A stretch of DNA of 10,876 nt from Promethearchaeota archaeon (GTDB lineage Archaea > Asgardarchaeota > Lokiarchaeia > Sigynarchaeales > SOKP01). The stretch covers positions 1 to 10,876 of the forward strand of contig JAHPYY010000003.1 in the NCBI GenBank assembly GCA_019058515.1, in the 5' to 3' direction. The first letter of the stretch is position 1, and each line of letters begins with the position of its first letter. The notes under the pieces are model-generated. The model was not told where the DNA came from, ran no database searches, and was given only the letters and a program-made list of their open reading frames with translations. Position numbers and translations under genes: made by a program. Below, in pieces: positions 5,855 to 10,876 of the stretch.

Positions 5855-6742
5855 CTAAACTTTAATATTCAATTTTGCTACAAGTTCTTTGAACCGACTT
5901 CTGAGAGTTACCTCTGTGACCCCTATAGTGTCCGCAATAAATTTTTGTGTAACTTCCCTATTCTTTAATTTACACGCGAGATAAATCGCTCCAGCGCAAA
6001 ATCCTTTTGGGTCCTTTCCGCTGGAAGAAAATCTATCAAAATATGTTTCTAAAATCTTTATACATAAATTTCTTACATCGTTATCCAAGTTTAAATCAAT
6101 GATATATTTTGGAATTAAGCTTCTCGCGTCTCTATTGGGTACTTTAAGGTTGAACTCTCGAATTAATGTCCTGTAGCACCTTCGAACATTTTTCGCGTCT
6201 TCAGACGTTTCGTCGAGGAGTTCTTGAAAGGTTCTGGGAATTTTTGCAGTTCTGCACGCATAATACAAGCAGGCGGCAACCATACCATTAATGGACCTTC
6301 CCCGCAACAATTTCTTCTTAAACGCTTCGCGGTACAATCGCATTGCTTCCGATTTCACATAATCGGGTAAGTTCAGGTTACTCGCAATACGCTTAAGCTC
6401 CGTAGTGGCTATCAACAAGTTTCTTTTGTCCCAAGTAATTCGAGTGTTCCACTTCGCCGCACGCTTCAATTCGGGATTTTCAATCGCGTGCTTATCGATT
6501 ACCGTAGATAATCCAATATCGGGAAGAAGGTCGGATATAGGCGCACCCGTCCTATTTCGCTGCTGTTTTTCTTTTTGGGTGTAAGCTCGTTTCCCATCGC
6601 GAGCAAAATCTATTTTCCTCTCGCTTACAATTAACCCACACTGACTACACACATCCTCAGCGCTGTTCGTTATTGAAATAATATTACCCCCACATTCGGG
6701 GCAGGAAATGAAGTTTTTATCAATTTCGGAATTTATAACCAT
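5855..6742 (-). CDS. tfb: Transcription initiation factor B (TFB, TFIIB homologue)
   Basis: 295 residues, full length for the family. The N-terminal zinc ribbon has Cys14-x2-Cys17 (CPECG) and Cys32-x2-Cys35 (CSQCG), which dock on the RNA polymerase. The B-reader/linker region contains RTGAPIS (64-70). Two cyclin repeats follow, about 105-200 (with GRSINGMVAACLYYACR) and 205-295 (with DPKGFCAGAIYLACK). The second ends in the helix-turn-helix VTEVTLRSRFKEL that reads the B-recognition element. The protein bridges TBP-bound TATA DNA and the polymerase. GGAGGT lies five bases before the ATG, which settles the start. The gene appears to be transcribed alone, with its own TATA-like element and a double T-tract behind it. 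Archaea often have several TFB copies with different promoter preference; whether this is the main one cannot be told here. Confidence 0.97.
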   Translation of the reverse strand: MVINSEIDKNFISCPECGGNIISITNSAEDVCSQCGLIVSERKIDFARDGKRAYTQKEKQQRNRTGAPISDLLPDIGLSTVIDKHAIENPELKRAAKWNTRITWDKRNLLIATTELKRIASNLNLPDYVKSEAMRLYREAFKKKLLRGRSINGMVAACLYYACRTAKIPRTFQELLDETSEDAKNVRRCYRTLIREFNLKVPNRDARSLIPKYIIDLNLDNDVRNLCIKILETYFDRFSSSGKDPKGFCAGAIYLACKLKNREVTQKFIADTIGVTEVTLRSRFKELVAKLNIKV

Positions 6743-6747
6743 TTTTT

Positions 6748-6753
6748 ACCTCC
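6748..6753 (-). promoter_or_regulatory. Shine-Dalgarno of TFB
   Basis: GGAGGT on the minus strand, five bases before ATG 6742. It is the strongest ribosome binding site at good spacing in the window and fixes the TFB start. Confidence 0.8.
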
Positions 6754-6793
6754 AATACAAATTACAAACAAAAAACCCATGTAAACATAACAA

Positions 6794-6835
6794 TCAATAA
6801 TACATACCTCCGGACTCGCTCTCACTACTTATCAT
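6794..6835 (-). CDS. Possible 13-codon upstream frame in the TFB leader
   Basis: ATG 6835 to TGA 6794 encodes MISSESESGGMYY. It would lie about five bases after the start site predicted from the TATA-like element at 6861-6870, so it could be translated leaderlessly. It contains a second GGAGGT (6806-6811), immediately followed by ATG at zero spacing. It could be a leader peptide that tunes TFB translation, or it could be chance. Support is positional only. Confidence 0.2.
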   Translation of the reverse strand: MISSESESGGMYY

Positions 6836-6860
6836 TGAACAACCAAAAAAAGTAATGAGT

Positions 6861-6870
6861 AATATAAAAA
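6861..6870 (-). promoter_or_regulatory. Candidate TATA box of TFB
   Basis: TTTTTATATT on the minus strand. With standard spacing, transcription would start near 6840 and give a leader of about 95 bases before TFB, long for an archaeal mRNA. Confidence 0.4.
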
Positions 6871-7068
6871 CTAAAACCCCTACGTCAATCACTGATACAC
6901 AAAAGATCTATCAAATGTGCTATTTAAATGTTTTATAGACCAATCTTTCAATTTTTCACCATATTTATTTTGAATAATAACTGAAATGTCAAAAAATTTA
7001 TATTCTATAGATGTTGATTCTCGATTTTTTTATAAAAATAAAAATAACATATAAGTATCATAACTGTC

Positions 7069-7082
7069 TTGTCAATAAGGTT
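7069..7082. repeat. Degenerate copy of the grpE-upstream palindrome
   Basis: TTGTCAATAAGGTT equals the left arm plus most of the right arm of the 10847-10867 palindrome with two central bases missing. It lies 19 bases past the dnaJ stop, so similar elements flank the chaperone cluster at both ends. Chance is possible at this length. Confidence 0.25.
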
Positions 7083-7100
7083 AAATATTTAAAACTAGTA

Positions 7101-8111
7101 TTATAACCCAGTTGACTTTAAGTCTTGCAACAACTCCTTTTGTCTTTTGTTTAATTTCTTGGGAACCTGTACTTTAATTTTCACTAGCAAGTTTCCACGC
7201 TTATCGGTTCCAACTATCGGGTATCCTTGGTTTTTTAACCGCAAGAATGAAGAATCACTTGTTCCAGGGGGTACACTAACAGATAGCGATTTTTCTACTC
7301 CCTTAACTTCTATATGACCTCCTAAAGCCGCAGTGGTAAAAGGAATTTCCTTCTCAATGTATAAATCGTCTCCCTCCAGCATAAAGTCTGGGTGAGGTTT
7401 AATGTTGATATTTATGTAGAGATCTCCTGGCGTACCACCTCGTTCTCCTGGCATTCCTTTACCTTTTAAGCGAAGTTTTTGTCCGTCTTTAATACCCTTA
7501 GGAATTTTAACTTTTAATTTAGTCATGCTTCCAGAACTTGGATCTTGATATTGAATCTGTCTTTCACCGCCGTAGAAGGCGTTCATAAAGTCAATTTCCA
7601 TGTCGTATCGTAAATCTTCTCCTTCTCTTGGCCTGTTACTGAAGGGCGAGGATCTCGCTCTCGTACTGCCTCCCCGTCGAGAGAACACGTCGAAAATGTC
7701 TCCTAAATCGTTAAAGAAATCAAAACCACCAAATCTTGAGCTCGAACGGCCCCTTCTTGAGCCTCCGAAAATTGAACTAAAGTCAAAGTTTGGAGCTCCT
7801 CCAGAACTAGAATAATAATAGGTTTTGCCATCAGGACCTTGATACACTCCTCCACCTGGCTGACCTCCCCATTGTTGGTACGACGAGGGGTCTCCTTCAA
7901 CCACTCCGAATTTATCGTACATTTCCCGCTTTTTATCATCGTTTAATATACTGTATGCTTCGTTGATTTCTTTAAACTTTTCACCTGATTTTGACTCACC
8001 CGGATTAACATCAGGATGGAATTTCCTAGCTAATTTCCGAAACGCTCTCTTAATTTCTTCTTTTGTTGCGGATTTATCGAGTCCTAATATTTGGTAATAA
8101 TCTTTCGCCAT
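7101..8111 (-). CDS. dnaJ: DnaJ-type J-domain co-chaperone without zinc finger
   Basis: 336 residues. The J domain (about 1-70) carries the HPD motif at 32-34, which stimulates DnaK ATP hydrolysis. A Gly/Phe-rich linker follows (about 78-145, with [17 protein letters not shown]), then the two beta-sandwich substrate domains (about 165-330). The start of the first sandwich, [20 protein letters not shown], runs straight into [20 protein letters not shown]. The four CxxCxGxG zinc repeats of classical DnaJ are absent and the protein has no cysteine in that region, so it is a class B protein like CbpA or DNAJB. It is the last gene of the grpE-dnaK-dnaJ group, 74 bases after dnaK. AGAGGT seven bases before ATG confirms the start. 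A T-tract after dnaK and a TATA-like CTAAATAT suggest it may also be transcribed separately. Cytosolic. Confidence 0.93.
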   Translation of the reverse strand: MAKDYYQILGLDKSATKEEIKRAFRKLARKFHPDVNPGESKSGEKFKEINEAYSILNDDKKREMYDKFGVVEGDPSSYQQWGGQPGGGVYQGPDGKTYYYSSSGGAPNFDFSSIFGGSRRGRSSSRFGGFDFFNDLGDIFDVFSRRGGSTRARSSPFSNRPREGEDLRYDMEIDFMNAFYGGERQIQYQDPSSGSMTKLKVKIPKGIKDGQKLRLKGKGMPGERGGTPGDLYININIKPHPDFMLEGDDLYIEKEIPFTTAALGGHIEVKGVEKSLSVSVPPGTSDSSFLRLKNQGYPIVGTDKRGNLLVKIKVQVPKKLNKRQKELLQDLKSTGL

Positions 8112-8118
8112 GTTTACG

Positions 8119-8124
8119 ACCTCT
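8119..8124 (-). promoter_or_regulatory. Shine-Dalgarno of dnaJ
   Basis: AGAGGT on the minus strand, seven bases before ATG 8111, at optimal spacing. Confidence 0.65.
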
Positions 8125-8146
8125 AAAAAATAATAATCATAATGTA

Positions 8147-8154
8147 ATATTTAG
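8147..8154 (-). promoter_or_regulatory. Candidate separate TATA box for dnaJ
   Basis: CTAAATAT on the minus strand, centred about 39 bases before the dnaJ ATG. It would give a leader of about 14 bases that includes the AGAGGT. It is preceded by a T-tract that could end the dnaK transcript. Weak on sequence alone. Confidence 0.3.
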
Positions 8155-8176
8155 AAATGAAAATAAAAAATAAAAT

Positions 8177-8185
8177 AAAAAAAAA
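8177..8185 (-). terminator. Poly(T) tract directly after dnaK
   Basis: Nine T follow the dnaK TAA at once, and further T-runs continue to about 8160. As a U-tract this should cause full or partial termination, lowering dnaJ relative to dnaK and grpE. Confidence 0.45.
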
Positions 8186-10078
8186 TTACTCGTATTCGGC
8201 ATCTACCACATCGTCTTGTCCCGTTGCACGCCTAAATTGTTCTTCTTCTATCTCATCTTGCGTTTTTCCCTGTCCATAGTTAGTACCGCCCATTCCCCCT
8301 GGTGGGGCGCCTTGGTATCCTTGCGCACCAGCACCCGGCTGTTGACCGTACATCCTGCTGGATAATTCGTGAAGTGTGGTTTGTAATTCCTCCATCTTCG
8401 CTTTCATCGCAGAGACATCGTTAGTTTCCATGGCACTTCGCAATTCTCCGATTTTACTAAGAATTCTCGACTTTAAGTCTCCCTCGACAGATTGCTCGTT
8501 AATTAACTTTTCCGTTTGGTATATCAACGATTCTGCTTGGTTTTTGGTCTCGGTTAATTCCTTGAACTTTTTGTCCTCATCAGCGTTTCGCTCGGCTTCT
8601 CGTACCTTTTGTTCGATCTCGTCGTCGGATAATTTCGTTGAAGCAGTTATGGTTATAGATTGCTTTTTCCCGGTTCCTAAATCTTGCGCAGATACGTTAA
8701 GAATCCCGTTTTGGTCGATATCAAACGAGACTTCAATTTGTGGTACACCTCTAGGAGCAGGTGGAATTCCGTTCAAGTGGAACTTGCCTAAACTGATGTT
8801 TTGGTCGGCTCTCGTTCGCTCTCCTTGAAGTACGTTAATTTCAACGGCGGGTTGGTTGTCAGCTGCAGTAGAAAAAATCTGCTTTTTCTGAACTGGAATA
8901 GTAGTGTTTCTTTCGATCAACTTGGTAAACACACCTCCAAGTGTTTCTACACCTAATGATAAAGGAGTGACATCTAATAGCAACAAATCGTTAACTTCAC
9001 CAGTTAAGACCCCTCCTTGTACAGAAGCGCCCATAGCTACGCACTCCATTGGATCAATGCTTCGTTCGGGTTTTTTACCGAGGAATCGCTCGAACACCGC
9101 TTGAACGCTAGGCATCCTGGTAGGACCGCCAACTAAGATTACCTTGTCTACATCTCCTCGTTTCATCCCAGCATCTTGTAACGCTTTCTGAATGGGCTGT
9201 TCTAATCGTTTAAGAATTGGGTCAATTAACTGTTCTAATTTAGCTCTGGTTAATTTCAAGTTTAAGTGCTTTGGTCCGCTGTTAGTTGCAGTAATGTAAG
9301 GCAAGTTAATGTCCGTGGTTAACGAAGTGGAAAGCTCGATTTTAGCGAGTTCTCCCGCTTCCTTAATTCTCTGCATAGCCATTGCGTCGGAAGTTAAATC
9401 TATTCCTTCCTGATTTTTGAATTCTTCAACTATATAATCCACTATAACCTTGTCCATATCCGTACCACCTAATTGGGTGTCTCCTGCTGTGGAAATTACC
9501 TCAAATACTTTGTTATCCATTTCCATAATGGTAACATCGAATGTTCCTCCACCTAAGTCTAACACAGCTATTTTCAGGTTAGCGTTGGTTTTATCTAAGC
9601 CATAGGCTACCGCTGCGGCAGTGGGTTCGTTAATTAAACGACGCACGTTTAATCCCGCGATCCTTCCCGCATCCTTAGTAGCTTGCCTTTGATTGTCGTT
9701 GAAATAGGCAGGAACCGTAATTATCGCTTCCGTGACCTCTTCGCCTAAATACGCGCTTGCGTCTTCTTTTATCTTCCTCAAGATCATGGCTGAAATTTCC
9801 TGAGGCGTGTAGTCTTTGTTATCGATTTTGACGGTATACGATGTACCCATTTTACGTTTTATTGCAGTAATCGTTCGTTTCGGATTGGAGATCGCTTGTC
9901 TTCTGGCAGGTTCTCCTACCAAGCGCTGTCCATCTTTAGTGAACGCTACAACCGAAGGGAACGCTTTTCCTCCAAGCGTGTTGCCTTCCGCACTGGGTAT
10001 AATAGTAGGCTTACCACCGATCAAAACGGCAGCTGCACTATTACTTGTTCCTAAATCGATTCCAATAACTTTTCCCAT
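8186..10078 (-). CDS. dnaK: Hsp70 chaperone DnaK
   Basis: 630 residues, full length. The nucleotide-binding domain (1-362) shows the phosphate loop GIDLGTSNS (6-14), [17 protein letters not shown] (122-138), [10 protein letters not shown] (173-182) and VGGPTRMP (316-323). The interdomain linker is [14 protein letters not shown] (363-376), followed by the substrate-binding beta domain, the helical lid, and a Gly-rich tail ending DDVVDAEYE. It binds exposed hydrophobic peptides in an ATP cycle driven by DnaJ and GrpE. After IKRKMG (74-79) the sequence passes directly to the [11 protein letters not shown] helix; the ~24-residue insertion of proteobacterial and eukaryotic Hsp70 is absent. That is the form of Gram-positive bacteria and archaea and points to lateral acquisition from such bacteria, as known for archaeal dnaK. 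The start is supported by AAGGTG eight bases before the ATG and by the canonical MGKVIGID. It lies 62 bases after grpE, probably in one operon. GC content appears higher than in the genes at 2996-5202. Confidence 0.98.
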   Translation of the reverse strand: MGKVIGIDLGTSNSAAAVLIGGKPTIIPSAEGNTLGGKAFPSVVAFTKDGQRLVGEPARRQAISNPKRTITAIKRKMGTSYTVKIDNKDYTPQEISAMILRKIKEDASAYLGEEVTEAIITVPAYFNDNQRQATKDAGRIAGLNVRRLINEPTAAAVAYGLDKTNANLKIAVLDLGGGTFDVTIMEMDNKVFEVISTAGDTQLGGTDMDKVIVDYIVEEFKNQEGIDLTSDAMAMQRIKEAGELAKIELSTSLTTDINLPYITATNSGPKHLNLKLTRAKLEQLIDPILKRLEQPIQKALQDAGMKRGDVDKVILVGGPTRMPSVQAVFERFLGKKPERSIDPMECVAMGASVQGGVLTGEVNDLLLLDVTPLSLGVETLGGVFTKLIERNTTIPVQKKQIFSTAADNQPAVEINVLQGERTRADQNISLGKFHLNGIPPAPRGVPQIEVSFDIDQNGILNVSAQDLGTGKKQSITITASTKLSDDEIEQKVREAERNADEDKKFKELTETKNQAESLIYQTEKLINEQSVEGDLKSRILSKIGELRSAMETNDVSAMKAKMEELQTTLHELSSRMYGQQPGAGAQGYQGAPPGGMGGTNYGQGKTQDEIEEEQFRRATGQDDVVDAEYE

Positions 10079-10140
10079 ATATTTTTCACCTTTTTCTTAA
10101 ATTTTTATCGTTAATTTTTATTGATTTGGTATTAAATTTT

Positions 10141-10809
10141 TTAATTAGATTGTTTATCTTCATGTTTTGATACCTTGACCTTCGCAGGTCTTAGTACTTC
10201 ATTATTATAATAATATCCTCTATCCAGTTCCTCCAGTATGGAGTTTTCTGGAAGATCGTTTCGAATTTCTACGGAAACTACTTCGTGTTTCGCGGGATCG
10301 AAGCTAATTCCTTCGGTTTCCACGATTTCGAGCCCTTCCTCTTTTAGCGACTTCTCAAAGTTTTTTATAATGATGTCTAACCCTTTCTTAAACGAGTCGT
10401 TAATCTCTATTTTTTGAGCTACCTCTTGAGCCCGTTTCAAATCATCTAAGTGAATCAATAGCTTGCTCAATACATCTTTCAACACGAACTTTTTATACTT
10501 CTCGTTTTCTCGTTCGCTAATTTTCCGAAAATTGTTGTAATCGACTCTCGCGCTTTCTAATTGATGTCCGTATAATTCGACTTGTTTGGTTAATTCGTCG
10601 ATTTTCTTTTCGTTGACTTTCAGCGCTTTCACTTGCTTTTCCAATTCTAAGTTCTTGGTACGCAATTCCTCCATGCTTCGGGTGAGTTCCTGGTTTTCAC
10701 GTTCGAGCGCTTTTAGTTTCGATTTTTCCTTGGAAATAGAGGTATTTACCGTTCTTTGCTTGCCATACCCGTGATTCCTTAGAAATTCGTCGTAAAACTC
10801 TTCAATCAT
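10141..10809 (-). CDS. grpE: GrpE, nucleotide exchange factor of DnaK
   Basis: 222 residues. The first ~25 are polar, followed by a long heptad-rich coiled coil (about 25-105, with many Glu, Lys and Leu) that forms the dimer stalk. Next is the four-helix region (about 110-150, with FVLKDVLSKLLIHLDDLKRA) and the C-terminal beta head, recognised by EGISFDPAKHEVVSVE and by RGYYYNNEVLRPAKVKVSK. The dimer opens the DnaK nucleotide cleft and releases ADP. It is the first gene of the chaperone cluster. No Shine-Dalgarno precedes ATG 10809, and a TATA-like element about 20 bases upstream suggests a leaderless transcript. No HrcA or HspR gene is within the window, but a perfect palindrome lies just upstream of the promoter. 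Confidence 0.95.
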   Translation of the reverse strand: MIEEFYDEFLRNHGYGKQRTVNTSISKEKSKLKALERENQELTRSMEELRTKNLELEKQVKALKVNEKKIDELTKQVELYGHQLESARVDYNNFRKISERENEKYKKFVLKDVLSKLLIHLDDLKRAQEVAQKIEINDSFKKGLDIIIKNFEKSLKEEGLEIVETEGISFDPAKHEVVSVEIRNDLPENSILEELDRGYYYNNEVLRPAKVKVSKHEDKQSN

Positions 10810-10823
10810 AATATATTCTATTT

Positions 10824-10832
10824 TTATTTAAG
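10824..10832 (-). promoter_or_regulatory. Candidate TATA box of grpE
   Basis: CTTAAATAA on the minus strand fits the archaeal YTTAWAWA-type box. Centred about 20 bases before ATG 10809, it would start transcription at or near the start codon, giving a leaderless mRNA. Confidence 0.45.
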
Positions 10833-10846
10833 TTGATAAGTGTTTT

Positions 10847-10867
10847 TTGTCAACCTAAGGTTGACAA
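10847..10867. promoter_or_regulatory. Perfect palindrome upstream of grpE, candidate operator
   Basis: TTGTCAACCT, one A, then AGGTTGACAA: 10-base arms that are exact reverse complements around a single central base. It lies 14 bases upstream of the TATA-like CTTAAATAA, where a dimeric helix-turn-helix regulator could contact TFB or block its binding. It does not match CIRCE (TTAGCACTC-N9-GAGTGCTAA) or HAIR (CTTGAGT-N7-ACTCAAG). It sits at the window edge, so it could also serve a gene beyond. Confidence 0.6.
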
Positions 10868-10876
10868 CTGTTACTA

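Larger units (their letters stand above)
6743..7100. other. Intergenic region between dnaJ and TFB
   Basis: 358 bases holding the TFB promoter and leader on the right-hand side of TFB. The rest is AT-rich. One minus-strand frame without a start codon stays open for 46 codons (7029-6889) and has a rather protein-like composition, perhaps a gene relic. TTGTCAATAAGGTT at 7069-7082 resembles the palindrome upstream of grpE. I see no tRNA or other structured RNA. Confidence 0.5.

Noticed and set aside
7703..7939. Second minus-strand frame inside dnaJ
   Set aside because: It overlaps the J-domain/Gly-Phe region in a different frame and has no recognisable protein features.
7600..10774. Several open frames of 60-150 codons on the plus strand antisense to dnaJ, dnaK and grpE
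   Set aside because: They mirror the codon structure of the strongly conserved chaperone genes and show no domain or coding character of their own.
10810..10876. CIRCE or HAIR heat-shock operator upstream of grpE
   Set aside because: Neither consensus is present; the palindrome there has a different sequence and a one-base spacer.
1..10876. tRNA, rRNA, CRISPR array, insertion sequence or integrase attachment site
   Set aside because: I saw no cloverleaf with a T-loop GTTCRA pattern, no spaced direct repeats, no transposase or integrase frame, and no terminal inverted repeats.

Overview
The window looks like a piece of an archaeal chromosome, most likely from an Asgard archaeon (Lokiarchaeia-like). 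It is AT-rich. It encodes a canonical archaeal transcription factor B (TFB). It also has a GPP34/GOLPH3-family protein, a small longin-like protein of the kind abundant in Asgard genomes, several short proteins ending in a CxxC...CxxC zinc ribbon, and a bacterial-type grpE-dnaK-dnaJ set, which many mesophilic archaea acquired by transfer. The Asgard placement is an inference from gene content. The archaeal placement rests on TFB and is firm.

Layout. Positions 1-114 hold the 3' end of a plus-strand gene, followed by T-tracts. Convergent to it, on the minus strand, is a GPP34 gene (310-993). Upstream of that lies a minus-strand group of three zinc-ribbon genes: two tandem paralogues of 171 residues (1116-1631, 1710-2225) and a two-helix membrane protein (2225-2653) whose stop codon overlaps the start of its neighbour. 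A 342-base divergent gap leads to a plus-strand QueG-like double [4Fe-4S] protein (2996-4057).

Convergent to it is a tight minus-strand operon. In order of transcription it holds a 58-residue CxxC protein too short for routine gene calling (5578-5754), a longin-like protein (5189-5575) and an alpha/beta hydrolase (4222-5202). The hydrolase frame is interrupted by an in-frame TGA placed between the catalytic Ser and the catalytic Asp and His. Between this operon and the QueG-like gene is what looks like the decayed 5' end of a small GTPase gene (about 4080-4178).

The right half holds TFB (5855-6742), with a strong Shine-Dalgarno and a leader containing a possible 13-codon upstream frame, then a 358-base gap. 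After it comes the chaperone cluster, transcribed grpE (10141-10809), dnaK (8186-10078), dnaJ (7101-8111). GrpE exchanges nucleotide on DnaK, and DnaJ delivers substrate and stimulates the ATPase. DnaJ is of the class lacking the zinc finger. A perfect 10+1+10 base palindrome sits just upstream of the grpE TATA-like element and is the best candidate operator in the window.

Most interesting points: the TGA-interrupted hydrolase with all catalytic residues retained; an archaeal GPP34 protein; the small zinc protein/longin/hydrolase operon; the degenerate Walker A of the GTPase relic; the grpE palindrome with a degenerate copy past dnaJ; and the tandem zinc-ribbon paralogues with an N-terminal domain I do not recognise.
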